Assembly (NCBI GenBank): GCA_963693315.1
Contig: OY856188.1
Location: 201,025,686-201,089,685, forward strand
Length of the DNA: 64,000 bases
Reading direction: 5' to 3'
DNA from: Diogma glabrata
Lineage: Eukaryota; Arthropoda; Insecta; Diptera; Cylindrotomidae
Shown one piece after another: positions 1 through 10,431 of the stretch. Made by a program: the position numbers and the translations under genes. The number at the start of each line of letters is the position of its first letter. Position 1 is the stretch's first letter. The notes under the pieces are model-generated. The model did no database searches, was not told where the DNA came from, and was given only the letters and a program-made list of their open reading frames with translations.

Positions 1-512
1 TGGTTGAAGGAGGAAAATTTAGGATTATATGTGTTTTTTAATGTCAAATCATAAAAAAATAAAAATAAAAATTTTGACTGAAAAATACAAAAAATTTTTG
101 GGGGGAGGCCGTATCACTTAAGGGTATAAAAATAATTTATAACCGATTCTTAGACCTACCGTATATGCACATAAAATTTCATGGAAATCGCCCAGACCGT
201 TTCGGAGGAGTAATTGAAGAGTATTCCAGTACTAATATCGCAATTAAAAAATAGGGATTGGTGGTAGAAGGGAGGAAATTAAGGATTATATGTATTTTTT
301 AATGTCAAATCAAATAAAAATAAAAATAAAAAATTTTGTCTGAAAATACAAAAAAAATTTTGGGGGAAGGGCCCTTATCACTTAAGGGTATAAAAAATAG
401 TTTACGACCGGTTCTCAGACCTACCGTATATACACATAAAATTTCATGGAAATCAGTAAAGCCGTTTCGGAGGAGTTTGGTTATACAAACACTGTGACAC
501 GAGAATTTTTTA
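1..512 (+). repeat. Tandem copies of a transposon 3' tail
   Basis: Two related units (about 1-205 and 262-512) share the same order of blocks: an aggattatatgt stretch, an AAAATA-rich run, cacttaagggtataaa, cctaccgtata, then aaatttcatggaaatc followed by a gccgtttcggaggag-like block. The second ends in a short tail with ttatacaaacactgtgacac and a TA-rich run. This order (a 'cgtttcggaggag' block, then 'caaacac' and a short AT tail) resembles the 3' ends of RTE-type LINEs and their non-autonomous relatives. That is inference from general resemblance; no protein is visible. The copy at the window edge is probably cut. Confidence 0.5.
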
Positions 513-1825
513 TATATAGATTAAACTTTTTAAAATTGTCTCATTACAGATGAAATATAGGGAAAATTCTAAACGTATTCGGTCTAATATTTTGGAAAAA
601 CTAATTAAATAGATATCATTCGAAATGATGGGTGCCATTTTACACGGCTATATTCTATCCGACTCATTCCATAGAATCTCTACGTACGGCATCACTTTCC
701 TTGTTTAAGTTTCAAACATTGAATATTATTTATCGAACATTATAATTTGTAATTTAATTTATAAAATCTATCGAAAAAGGGTTAACTTTTTCGAAGAACA
801 TTCCAAAAGTTAACGACATAATTAAATTTAAATTTTTATAAAAATGGGTTTTCTTTAAGTTAATCAAACGAACTTTTTTCGTTTCCGCTTCACTAATAAA
901 ACATATTTGGAAATTCATTTTAAAAACATGTAAACATTTCTGAAATTGGTAATGAATGTAACATATATCATCTTTTTATATGTATTATTGTTGTATTATT
1001 GATTAGTTTGACATATGTAGTAGCACAATATAAATATAAAAGTTTCTTTATTTAAACGCTTTGAATATTCGAACAACAACCATGCCAACAGAAATGAGGA
1101 GATTTGCAATATAGTGGAATGAACGAAGTTTTGAAGAATGAAATGATTTAGGAAGGATCGTTTGTTGAAAGAATTTTTTTGTTAATATGGAACAAAAATT
1201 TTATTCCATATTAACAAAAAAATTATTTCATTATTAAATTTATTTTTTTTGTTAAAATGGATACTAAATCATATTAAATGACACAATGAAAACATAATTC
1301 TAAAATCGTTTTTATGAAGTGGCAAAAACACAATGTGTACCATTTCTACTCATGATAATGAACGACAATCAAAAAAATCATAATCAAAAACATTCAACAA
1401 ATCTCTATGATTTTAATCAAACAAATTTTTTTTGGTAATTTAATACATTTCATACCACAAAAACTTCGTTTTGATAAATATAGAGTAAGGATAGCAAAAT
1501 CCACTGAGTGGGCGAATTATGATTAAATTAATAGAAAAAAATATCTACAATAAAAAAATTAATTTTCACGTTTCATTTAACGAAAAACTTTGAAAGTATA
1601 ACGAATAAAGTTAAGAAATTCAATTACTGGGTTTGATGAATAAAAAAACGAACAAAAACTGATAATAATTAAATATGAACAGAATTAAAAAGATTCTGAA
1701 CTGAATAATTCAAAACGGATTATATTTCATGTTCGTGAATAATATGTTACAATGTAATCTTGGGTATATAAACTATTAAAAAAAACTGTTGGCAAGGTCT
1801 AGTTCTTAAAAATCATGCAATATTC
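513..1825. other. AT-rich non-coding stretch
   Basis: No credible coding region, RNA gene or known repeat was seen apart from the perfect inverted repeat at 1172-1224. Base composition is strongly A/T with many homopolymer runs. It ends where the BEL/Pao 5' LTR begins. Confidence 0.5.
1172..1224. repeat. Perfect 21-bp inverted repeat (hairpin)
   Basis: The arms at 1172-1192 and 1204-1224 are exact reverse complements, separated by 11 bases. The stem contains GTTAATATGGAA and its complement. No TIR-flanked element could be delimited around it. It could be a small foldback remnant or a replication slip product. Confidence 0.75.
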
Positions 1826-2182
1826 TGTTCCAACTCAACCTAAAATAAATGAATATTTTAACGGCCAAACAAACTCTAAAATCATTTGATTGTATTTAAC
1901 TTACTTTTTTTATCTAACGAAACAAATTACACTCACACATGTCTGTTGTCAAATTAATTAAATTAAATTAAATTATTGTAACAATTCTTTCTTCTTGTTT
2001 GAGCCGTCGTAGAATCAAGTTCTAAACTTAAAATTAAATTATTAATTGTTCAATAAAATCAAATCAAATATTGTGCTTTAAAATAAAGTTATTTTCAATT
2101 TTATTCAATAAATAAATATTACATTTCATAAAGTAGATTCAGTGCTTTAATCATTTTTGTTCTTTGGAGATAAGTCAACGCA
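1826..2182 (+). repeat. 5' LTR of BEL/Pao element
   Basis: It starts TGTTCC and ends CA, 357 bp, and matches 5436-5792 at an exact offset of 3610 bases in every row compared. It contains AATAAA-like signals near its 3' half (around 2050-2120). The internal region begins at 2183, where a primer-binding site would be expected. Confidence 0.92.
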
Positions 2183-2579
2183 ACATTTGGTCCTTTCGAG
2201 CTGCAGATTTGGAACCAGAAAATAGAAGTGAAGTTGGAAATTTCAACTGGGAATACATAACCTTGCCAAGACCTGTCACCAAACCACGTTTCGGTCGATA
2301 AGTATAACATAAAATATATTTTTTCTCAAGGATATTTAATTTACAGTGAAATTAAAAAAGCATTCCGAATTCTTTTTGAACATTTATTAAATAAATATAT
2401 AACTGCATTTTGATTATTGTTTTTGGTGAACTTGAACATTATAACGTATGAATTTCTTTAACATTTCTTCAATCATTTAAATAATAATTTATTTACTGTA
2501 TATGTAAAATATTTGTTTGAACATTTGTCATTGCTTTTGTGATTTTGGTGTGTTTTCTTTTATAATTTTCGTGTTTAAT

Positions 2580-5453
2580 ATGGCTACGTTTAAAATGAAT
2601 CCTAAGGCGTTAGCTGCAAAACGTGAGATTGTTATGGGGCAAATAGTTAATCTAGTACGGTTTGTAGATGAGCTCGACGAAGATAAAGCTATTACCGAGC
2701 AATTAGTAACACGTGTCAATCGAGCACATGAACAATTAAAATCTTTCACGGAAATTGAAGATCACATGTTAAATTTCTCAGGTGAAGAACCATCACAAGC
2801 TATTGAGTTCGAAGAACATTTTACAAAATCGCAATATCGTTCGCATACACAGTCTACAAAGTTTGTGCATCTTGCTTCTGAGGATACTTGTGCATGTTGC
2901 AAAGCCGGAGTTCATAATTTATATGAATGCACAAAGTTCAAAGAGTTGAACATAACCGATCGAAGAAAGTTTATGAAAGACAATCGTAAATGCTACAATT
3001 GTTTGAGTGGTTCACATGCAGCTTATCGCTGCCGCTCAAAACGGAAATATGACAAATGCAAAAAGAGGCATAACACTTTATTGCTTTTAGAGGAAACCTC
3101 CGATGCTGACCCCAAGGTCTCATTACTTACAAACTCATCCATCAATGATATAAATGAAGAGAGTTTATATGTTCATCAAATTAATAAAGAACTCTCGACG
3201 GTTCTATTGCCGACAGCCTTAATATTTGTGATGAGCTCGGCTGGAGAATACAGGCAGTGTAGGGCGCTTTTGGAATCTGGTTCTCAGATGTCATTCGTCA
3301 CAGAAGAATGTGTACAGCGGCTACAGCTGCACCGCAGTAACGCTCGGGTGTCTGTCACTGGACTAGGTATTAGTCCAGCAACAATCTCTAGAGGACTGAC
3401 AGAACCTTTTGTTGCCTCCAGAATTAACAATGCTCTAAATATTAAATTCAATATACTGATTCTATCTAGGATCACATCTCAACTTCCACTAATGAAGTTT
3501 GATATTTTCAGATGCGATCATCTAGGGGATCTTGAATTGGCTGATTCGAATTTAAACAAGTCAAGCAGAATAGAAATACTTATTGTTGCCTCCAGAATTA
3601 ACAATGCTCTAAATATTAAATTCAATATACTGATTCTATCTAGGATCACATCTCAACTTCCACTAATGAAGTTTGATATTTTCAGATGCGATCATCTAGG
3701 GGATCTTGAATTGGCTGATTCGAATTTAAACAAGTCAAGCAGAATAGAAATACTTATTGTTGCCTCCAGAATTAACAATGCTCTAAATATTAAATTCAAT
3801 ATACTGATTCTATCTAGGATCACATCTCAACTTCCACCAATGAAGTTTGATATTTTCAGATGCGATCATCTAGGGGATCTTGAATTGGCTGATTCGAATT
3901 TAAACAAGTCAAGCAGAATAGAAAAACTTATTGTTGCCTCAAGAATTAACAATGCTCCAAATATTAAATTCAATATACTGATTCTATCTAGGATCATATC
4001 GCAACTTCCACCAATGAAGTTTGATATTTCCAGATGCGATCATCTAGGGGATCTTGAATTGGCTGATTCGAATTTAAACAAGTCAAGCAGAGTAGACATA
4101 CTTATTGGAGCCGACCAATTTTTTAAAATATTAAGTCCTGAAAGAATTATCAATGAACCCAACCAACTCATTGCTCAAAATACGCTGTTTGGATGGGTAA
4201 TAGCTGGAGAGCTCAGTTCTCAAAAGATAAGAAAATCCACCATAAATCTTCATGCAGAAACTGACATTGATCAATCGTTCCGTAGGTTTTGGGAACTGGA
4301 AGAAATGACCGTTAATATTCCTCATTCAGAAGAAGAGAAATGGAAAAAATTCGTTGCAAACCGAGTTTCAGAAATACACGATCTTGTGTCCCTCGTTAAA
4401 TGGTCTCACGTTCGGTCGAATGACAATCCCGCTGATTGTGCGTCGCGAGGAATCAATCCCTCGCAATTGATTCAAAATCTGCAATGGTGGCATGGTCCTG
4501 ATTGGCTATCGAACGAGAGGTCAGCTTGGTCGTCAAGTGAGAATTTATCTTTGGATGATAAGGCTGTAGATGAAGAAAAACGCTCCGACATGACTCGAGA
4601 TTTTGCAACTGAAATACCATATGTTATACTGGATAATTTGATAGAAAGAATATCATCGCTCAATAAACTGGTCAATATTCTAGCATGGGTGATACGATTT
4701 TGTAGAAACTATTTTTTGAATCCGAATGCGCGTACAATGGAAGCTGATAGACTACTCACTCATTTGTTTGATTTTTTACATAAAAGTTCTAATGATATCT
4801 CAAATTTTCTTTTAAGGGACAAAATCAAATGGCACTTTATACCGCCAGCAGCTCCACACTTTGGTGGACTTTGGAAAAGTGCTGTAAAGTCAACAAAGTA
4901 CCACCTCAAAAGAGTGGTTGGAAATTCAATTCTTACCTATGAGGAGATGGCAACACTTCTAGTCAAAATTGAATCGATATTAAATTCGCGTCCAATTTGC
5001 CCGATGCCATCAGACGAAGTGGATGCGCTAACTCTAGCACATTTTTTAATTGGCCATTCATATACATATCTTCCGGAACCTGATGTTCAGCATTTTAAGT
5101 TATCCGAATTGTCCCGTTGGCAAATGGTGCTACAGTTGTCACAACACTTCTGGAATCGTTGGCAACATGAATATCTGACAGCCTTACAAAGAAGGCATAA
5201 ATGGTACCTGCAAAGAAACAATATTAAAATTGATGATGTTGTTGTATTAAAAAACGAGAACTTGCCACCAGCAAGGTGGCTGCTACTTGGTAGAGTTACT
5301 GAAGTACGTCCAGGGAAAGACGATTTGGTGCGTGTCGTCACTTTAAAAACTAAAACTGGTTTGTTAAGACGTCCTATCAGCAAGATCTGCATACTTCCTA
5401 TTGTTGAAGATGGTGATACTTCAAGGCCGCCGGAATGTTCCAACTCAACCTAA
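2580..5453 (+). CDS. Defective BEL/Pao gag-pol polyprotein with tandem expansion
   Basis: One continuous frame of about 957 residues from ATG at 2580; an upstream in-frame TTG at 2517 is a less likely start. In order: a short gag N-terminus; a cysteine/histidine zinc-knuckle region (CACCKAG, then CYNCLSGSHAAYRC); a DUF1758-type aspartic protease whose active-site triplet reads ESG (LLESGSQMSF) where the family has DSG; four near-identical 58-residue repeats; then GADQFFKIL. It jumps directly to the post-RNase H region (NPADCASRG, WWHGPDWL), with RT missing. It then jumps to the second half of the integrase core (APHFGGLWKSAVK) and the C-terminal DUF5641 domain (RWQMVLQLSQHFWNRW). The stop lies about 18 bp inside the 3' LTR. 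Asp-to-Glu in the protease and the missing RT make it almost certainly non-functional as a polymerase, yet the frame is open throughout. Confidence 0.88.
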   Translation: MATFKMNPKALAAKREIVMGQIVNLVRFVDELDEDKAITEQLVTRVNRAHEQLKSFTEIEDHMLNFSGEEPSQAIEFEEHFTKSQYRSHTQSTKFVHLASEDTCACCKAGVHNLYECTKFKELNITDRRKFMKDNRKCYNCLSGSHAAYRCRSKRKYDKCKKRHNTLLLLEETSDADPKVSLLTNSSINDINEESLYVHQINKELSTVLLPTALIFVMSSAGEYRQCRALLESGSQMSFVTEECVQRLQLHRSNARVSVTGLGISPATISRGLTEPFVASRINNALNIKFNILILSRITSQLPLMKFDIFRCDHLGDLELADSNLNKSSRIEILIVASRINNALNIKFNILILSRITSQLPLMKFDIFRCDHLGDLELADSNLNKSSRIEILIVASRINNALNIKFNILILSRITSQLPPMKFDIFRCDHLGDLELADSNLNKSSRIEKLIVASRINNAPNIKFNILILSRIISQLPPMKFDISRCDHLGDLELADSNLNKSSRVDILIGADQFFKILSPERIINEPNQLIAQNTLFGWVIAGELSSQKIRKSTINLHAETDIDQSFRRFWELEEMTVNIPHSEEEKWKKFVANRVSEIHDLVSLVKWSHVRSNDNPADCASRGINPSQLIQNLQWWHGPDWLSNERSAWSSSENLSLDDKAVDEEKRSDMTRDFATEIPYVILDNLIERISSLNKLVNILAWVIRFCRNYFLNPNARTMEADRLLTHLFDFLHKSSNDISNFLLRDKIKWHFIPPAAPHFGGLWKSAVKSTKYHLKRVVGNSILTYEEMATLLVKIESILNSRPICPMPSDEVDALTLAHFLIGHSYTYLPEPDVQHFKLSELSRWQMVLQLSQHFWNRWQHEYLTALQRRHKWYLQRNNIKIDDVVVLKNENLPPARWLLLGRVTEVRPGKDDLVRVVTLKTKTGLLRRPISKICILPIVEDGDTSRPPECSNST
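3411..4106 (+). repeat. 4 x 174-bp in-frame tandem repeat inside gag-pol
   Basis: The unit starts (gttgcctc) recur at 3411, 3585, 3759 and 3933, exactly 174 bp apart, so each unit adds 58 residues in frame. Units 1-3 are nearly identical; unit 4 differs most and leads into the normal downstream sequence. The repeated block is the spacer after the protease (RINNA...KFNILILSRI...HLGDLELAD), which other Pao elements have once. Three copies are therefore extra. Confidence 0.95.
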
Positions 5454-5792
5454 AATAAATGAATATTTTAACGGCCAAACAAACTCTAAAATCATTTGAT
5501 TGTATTTAACTTACTTTTTTTATCTAACGAAACAAATTACACTCACACATGTCTGTTGTCAAATTAATTAAATTAAATTAAATTATTGTAACAATTCTTT
5601 CTTCTTGTTTGAGCCGTCGTAGAATCAAGTTCTAAACTTAAAATTAAATTATTAATTGTTCAATAAAATCAAATCAAATATTGTGCTTTAAAATAAAGTT
5701 ATTTTCAATTTTATTCAATAAATAAATATTACATTTCATAAAGTAGATTCAGTGCTTTAATCATTTTTGTTCTTTGGAGATAAGTCAACGCA
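5436..5792 (+). repeat. 3' LTR of BEL/Pao element
   Basis: It is an identical copy of 1826-2182, TGTTCC...CA. The gag-pol stop codon overlaps its first bases. The sequence after 5792 (gcaattcaattt) is flanking DNA. Confidence 0.92.
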
Positions 5793-5969
5793 GCAATTCA
5801 ATTTATCCTAATGAGTTAAATGTACTTCTTTCTGTCTACTCTAACCCCACTGCGAAAATGCTAGAAATTTTTTGTTTTTCTTTTTTATCATTGCGACTTT
5901 GATCCTCAGTTATCTTGTGTTATTTGTGTAGTAAATTGTTGGTAAAAAACAATTCGACTTTTATACGTT

Positions 5970-6385
5970 ACAACAACGCGTTTCTCATTATTGAACAATA
6001 TCTAAAAAATAATGAAAGTTTGGCGGCTGCAGTTCGAAAATTTTATACAAAATATGGTCGAAATAACTTCTTCAACTGTGAAGAAGATTAATTGAAAAAT
6101 TCAGAGAGACTGGATCAGTTGAAGATTGCTAAACGCACTGGTCGTCCCAAAACAAGGCGTTCAGGTGTCAATTTCGAAGCAGTTGAGATCGTTGGTGAAA
6201 ATCTTATAACATCAATTCGGCGTCTTGGACAAGAATGTCGAATTTCAAGAAGTTCTCTACAGTGTATACTATAACAAAAGATCTGTGTCTCCATGCTTAC
6301 AAAATCCAACTAACGCAACAACTGCCTAATGATTATGCACAGCGAAGAGAGTTCGTTGAATGGATTAAAAAACATCAATAAGTGG
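5970..6385 (+). pseudogene. Mariner-like transposase N-terminal remnant
   Basis: Conceptual translation gives a helix-turn-helix-like start (LIIEQYLKNNESLAAAVRKF), a stop, then KRTGRPKTRRS followed by a second HTH-like block (SIRRLGQECRISRSSLQ). After a frameshift it resumes with LHAYKIQLTQQLPNDYAQRR and EFVEWIKKHQ. The order matches the DUF4817/HTH plus GRP-linker plus 'LHxKPYKxQLxQxL' arrangement of insect mariner-type transposases. The catalytic DDE core is not recognisable downstream. At least one stop and one frameshift show it is dead. No TIRs were found. Confidence 0.65.
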
Positions 6386-6619
6386 ATAATTGTCTATGTC
6401 AACAAGCTCACAACCACCCGTGAATTAAAGGAGGATTTTTTTAATATAGCCACATTTATGCAGAATAATCATAGAAAATTTCGACAAAAAAGTGCGCATA
6501 TGTCAGTAAAACCGTGGCGGCTATTTGCTCTATGTGTTATTCCATATATAACTCTATCCTATTTCAATGAAAAAATAATTGACAAAAAATTGTGTTTTCT
6601 ATTTAATTCGATTGTTTTT

Positions 6620-6796
6620 CGCGAGGTCTGCTTCCAGACGAGTTGATCGACCATCACTTATGGTGGACTGATCTACAATGGTCAAAGAAACCAGAGATAG
6701 ATTGGCTCAATCAAAGTACGATTACTTCAGAAAATCCAGACGAAGCATTAAAACAACAAAAACTTGACTTTAGCTGTCAAATACAAAAGTTGTAAA
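6620..6796 (+). pseudogene. BEL/Pao pol fragment
   Basis: About 58 codons read SRGLLPDELIDHHLWW and onwards, the same post-RNase H segment seen in the BEL/Pao element upstream (SRGINPSQLIQNLQWW). It ends at a stop at about 6796 and has no neighbouring integrase or LTR. It comes from a different BEL/Pao family member because the sequence differs clearly. Confidence 0.7.
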
Positions 6797-6989
6797 TTTT
6801 TTCTTCTATGAAAATTTAAATAAAAATTCGTTATTTTACCTTAAAATCTAAAGTTAATTGAGGAACTCGATGTCACAACTCTGTGTTGACCCTCAACTGT
6901 TATTATCGATAACTGATTGCTGCAAAATAGCTAGAAATAAAAAATGTATTCAACTACAAGTTCACACCAACCGTTCTACAAATTAAGAA

Positions 6990-7310
6990 ACTTGTTCAAG
7001 ATTTGTCCACTGGAATATTGAAAGTATTTCTCAACCTAAGTCTGACTATTTGGGCCGCTTATTGCACGATGAACAAGTTCAAGTACTTTTATTACAAGAA
7101 ACACATACAACATCATATGAAAGTTTATTGAATCGTGGTCGTATATTTGATTTTTCATTGGTTGATGCAATATATTCTAAGACTTATGGAATCGCAACTT
7201 ATGTGAAAAATGATTTGTTGAACAAATGTAAAACTGTTTGTATAAGTCTGCAGCTAATGATGTGGAGATAATAGTTATTGACTTAGAAGGAACTTTAATC
7301 GGTATATGTA
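6990..7310 (+). pseudogene. Jockey-like LINE endonuclease fragment
   Basis: The frame gives RFVHWNIESISQPKSDYL, VLLLQETHT and YGIATYVKNDL. These match the start of an apurinic-type endonuclease domain, and the same landmarks occur in the LINE at 49653 (ILQVN, LLEELH, YGIATYVRSEL). A frameshift near 7260 is followed by VIDLEGTLIGICI before homology stops. It may be the 5' part of the jockey-like copy that resumes at about 10265, with the Penelope-like element lying between them. That link is inference: about 100 endonuclease residues are missing. Confidence 0.7.
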
Positions 7311-7578
7311 TTAATATGGTTTTCCATAATTTTCACTTGTTTTGTGTGCTTTTGTCACTTTGAAACTTAATTTTTACTATAAGTAAAGATTTTATTTTTA
7401 GGATAACCATAGTGACAATTTTTTATATTTATTTTATTTTTTATTTTTTTAAAGAATATATATATTTCGGATTACTCCTTCATCAGTTCTTTTTCTTAAC
7501 TATAACAATTTTAGTAAAATTACTTTCTTATATCGCATCAGGAATCAGGTTTTATTGTTTTGAAAATTTTTTTATTTT

Positions 7579-7733
7579 TGATCTACGGGTCTGACAACCC
7601 CGCGTACTCTAGTCCCTGCTATTAACATACGAGTTAACGTGAGATATCACATACCACTGGCAATAGCAGTGAGATATCACTAGCCAAGGTGACATCTTAG
7701 GGGTGGTGGCGGATGAACTGTATTCAGTCAACG
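7579..7733 (+). repeat. Dispersed repeat, inverted copy at 56575-56730
   Basis: The stretch with gatctacgggt, ctagtccctgctatt, ccactggcaatagcag and gatatcac reappears reverse-complemented at 56575-56730 with point changes. Both copies lie close to 3' ends of the same LINE family (8090-8222; 56395-56527). No coding potential is visible. It may be part of an untranslated region of that LINE or an independent short element. Confidence 0.7.
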
Positions 7734-8089
7734 GTAGCACCCTCAATCTTAGCTGTGAAATAATTCTTGATGATGAGACGCTATTGCTTCCTTGAGGAAA
7801 CGAGCCTTCATATAGCTATGTGTGGGCTTTAATCTTCAAGAAAGACAGTGCGTCACAGGATCAAGGAATATGCAACCGGCTGGATTATTGGCAACTACAT
7901 TTTTGTTTTGTTTCAGCAAATTTTTGTAAAAATTTGCTATTTAATTAAAATTAAAAATTACATTTATTAAAAATTACATTTATTTTCTCTATTCTATCAT
8001 AAAATATTGGCCTATGTCATATTTTGTCAGTGATAGGATTTTTTGTTTAGTTATCCATTCTTTAACAAAAAATATAAAAAAACAAAAAC
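7734..8089. other. Unassigned non-coding stretch
   Basis: No reading frame or known repeat was recognised. The first part (to about 7900) is less AT-rich than the surroundings and could continue the repeat at 7579. The rest is AT-rich. Confidence 0.4.
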
Positions 8090-8222
8090 AGAAAGATTTA
8101 CGTCCATCAACACCTCTGAACGTATGTTGTTGTGGGACCTTGGTCTTAAAAGGTTTTTATGTGTTATTGTGACACATATTGTAATTCCTACTACACAACA
8201 CATTTTATTTAAAAAAAAAAAA
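8090..8222 (+). mobile_element. LINE 3' end (5'-truncated copy)
   Basis: It shares the 3' end found at 56160-56292, 56395-56527 and 60560-60675: an 'ttgtgggacc...ggtcttaaaaggt' block, tttatgtgtt, gtgacacat, an 'acaacacattttat' motif and a terminal poly-A. Only about 130 bp remain, so this is a heavily 5'-truncated insertion. It abuts the 3' side of the Penelope-like element on the opposite strand. Confidence 0.75.
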
Positions 8223-8246
8223 TATACTATTTCCTATTCTATTTTA

Positions 8247-8915
8247 TTATTTTGTATTATTTATTATGTGGTCGTATAATTTATTTGTTTTTTTATTTAT
8301 CCTCTCATTTAGCAAGTTAATATCATTTTTGTGTTTGTATATGTGTAATTCTTCTATTCTATCCATGTCACTCCCCTTTTGAATTTTGTGGATGATTTTC
8401 AGATTGTGGTTGATGTCAGTGTAATTGTGTTTTCCATTTTTGAGGTGTTGAGCAAAGTGTGATTTGGGATTGTCCTTATTTACTTCACTTATATGTTCGG
8501 TAAATCTTATTTTGAAGGACCGCACCGTTTGGCCTATGTAAAATTTCTGGCAATCGTTACACGTTAATTTGTAAACACCTGTTTCACTATTTTGGGTTTT
8601 TCCGGTTTTTATTATATTTCTTATTTTATTGCGGGTTTTAAATGCAGGTACGTATCCGAATTGTTTAAAAGTTTTTTGTATGATTCTGTATGTTGTTTTA
8701 TTGTAGTTAATGCTAATATATTTTTTGTCCTTTACATTTTTTCCACTTTTCAGAGTAGTTTTGTTTTGTAAATATTTTTTGTTTTTATGTTTTTTATTCA
8801 ACGTGTCTATTAAATTTGTTTTATATTCATTTCTTTGTGCTATATATTTTATGTTATTCAGTTCTTCTTGGTAATCCTCTTGACTCATTGGTATTACATT
8901 TGATCTGTTGATCAT
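8247..8915 (-). pseudogene. Penelope-like GIY-YIG endonuclease domain
   Basis: This is an open stretch of 222 residues. The signature is GVYKLTCNDCQKFYIGQT (GIY-YIG positions VYK...YIG), followed by the conserved R (RFTEH), SHFAQHLKNGKH and EELHIYKHKN, the usual order in Penelope endonucleases, which nick DNA to prime integration. A CxxC pair precedes the YIG. The catalytic face looks intact, but the RT upstream is broken, so the start here is artificial and the domain was once the C-terminus of a longer protein. Confidence 0.85.
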
Positions 8916-9008
8916 GTGGTTATATGCTGCTATTTTGTGCTGATATGGGTGGTGTGAATAAATGTTTATTGTTTGGTCCGTTTGTGTGGGCTTCCGAAAG
9001 ATTTTGAA

Positions 9009-9995
9009 TTATTCGTGTTTTGAATTGTTGTTTCTTACGGTTACATCCAAGAAATTTATCTGCTTATTTTCTTCTGATTCTAATGTGAATTTTATTGATG
9101 GATGTATATTGTTTACATATTGATGTAGTTTAATCAGCTGTCTGTTGGTTCCTTTAAATAGAATTAAAACATCATCTAAACGATGCCAGTAGATTATGTT
9201 TTTTCTGTGTATATTGATGTCGTTCAAAATGTGTTTACTTTCAAGATTGTCGAAGTATATTTCTGCTAATGTTCCTGATATAGTGAGCTTCCCATTGGTA
9301 ATCCTTGTGTTTGTTTGTAGAAGTCTTGGTTATGTGTGAAATAGTTTTGTTGTGTGATTTCCTTAATTATGTTTGTTATTTCGGTTACGTCTTTTGTATT
9401 AACTCCATTTTTAATTAATAATTTTCTTATGATCTCTGTGGTGTCATTGATTGGTATATTTGTATTATTTGTTATATCAAAATATGCTAGTTTTGTGTTA
9501 TGTGGGATTTTTATTGATTCAATTTTGTTTACTAGTTCTATGTTGTTTTTTACGGAGTAATCTACGGCGAATTTCATGTGATATTTTAAAAATTTGTTGA
9601 TGTGCTTTGATATTTTATATGTTGGTGCTATGGTAAAGTTTATCAATGGCCGGATTGGTATATCTTGTTTGTGTATTTTGGGTAATCCTTGTGTGCTTGA
9701 TGCTGCGGGTTTTATCATTTTGTTGAATCTGATGTTTTTATCGCTTAAAATGTTGATGGATTGGTTAATAAATCGTTTTATTTGTATGTTGAACTCGTTT
9801 GTTGGGTCTCTTAAGAGTTTTTGTATTTGCTTCTATTTTCCTATTATAATCTTCAGATCTCATGATGACTGATGTGTTTCCTTTATCTGCTTTTGTTATT
9901 GTAGCGTTGTTTTCTTTTATTTTCTTTTGAATGTTGTTCAAGGTTTTTAATTCTTCTTTTGTATTATTGACACTCTTACTGATGCTTTGTTGTGT
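9009..9995 (-). pseudogene. Penelope-like reverse transcriptase, frameshifted
   Basis: In minus-strand order: ADKGNTSVIMRSEDYNRK (about 9880), a frameshift, GLPKIHKQDIPIRPLINF (9660-9710), LAYFDITN, TQGLPMGSSL, then two extra bases near 9280 that shift the frame, after which SGTLAEIYFDNLESKHI continues. The active-site block reads WHRLDDVLILF, where most Penelope RTs have YRYVDDxxxx; two acidic residues remain. The pieces form a single RT domain broken by at least two frameshifts. It joins the GIY-YIG domain at about 8915-9009 through a further break. Confidence 0.8.
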
Positions 9996-10431
9996 TTTTG
10001 TTGATGACTGTTGTTCTTATTTCATCTTGATGTTAGTAATTTGTTTTTAATATTGCATTTTCAGTTTGTAGTAGATGTTTATTTTTATCGTTGTTATTGT
10101 TATTTGGATGTATACTGTAATTTAATCCTTTTTCCAATAGTTGATTTTCTTAATTGTTGAATTCTATTTCCGTGTTGTTTTCTAGCCTTCAGTTGTATTT
10201 GTGATGTACGTTGAGTTGTTGGTTGAGGATTTCTTGATCGTATATTTCTAGTCGCTCCCTCACACCCGTAGTTTATCCGGCCCTGCTTATACAACCAACA
10301 AAAGAAGTATACTTCCATCGTTTCCACACAGTCAACATCGTCCAATAATATTTGAATATGGTTTAATGATCCCACTTTCACCATCATAGATAAACCCTGC
10401 AGATGGAATTTTGGATTAGTAAATTGGGAAC

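Larger units (their letters stand above)
1826..5792 (+). mobile_element. BEL/Pao LTR retrotransposon, internally deleted
   Basis: A 3.97-kb element bounded by two 357-bp LTRs that look identical base for base, with one long internal reading frame. Intact BEL/Pao elements are usually 6-9 kb. This one lacks reverse transcriptase, most of RNase H and the N-terminal half of integrase, so it cannot move alone. Identical LTRs imply a very recent insertion or recent gene conversion. No clean 5-bp target duplication was found: the left flank has gcaatattc and the right flank gcaattc. The combination of a young insertion, a deleted pol and an open frame suggests mobilisation in trans as a non-autonomous derivative. 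Confidence 0.9.
8247..10260 (-). mobile_element. Penelope-like retroelement, 5'-damaged
   Basis: Read on the minus strand it has an N-terminal linker (LLEKGLNYSIHP near 10110-10140), a block ADKGNTSVIM (about 9880), the reverse transcriptase (9009-9720) and a C-terminal GIY-YIG endonuclease (8247-8915). This order defines Penelope-like elements with an endonuclease. Stops and frameshifts interrupt the RT, so it is not active. The upstream limit near 10260 is where jockey-like endonuclease sequence begins on the + strand. Confidence 0.85.

Noticed and set aside
6329..6646. 105-codon frame between the mariner-like remnant and the BEL/Pao fragment
   Set aside because: Only its first residues overlap mariner-like homology in another frame; the remainder has no recognisable motif.
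8043..8279. 78-codon frame across the LINE 3' end
   Set aside because: It spans the junction of a LINE tail and Penelope 3' sequence; no conserved motif.
9354..9872. Plus-strand frames rich in F, I and V over the Penelope element
   Set aside because: They are antisense to the RT reading frame and show no motif of their own.
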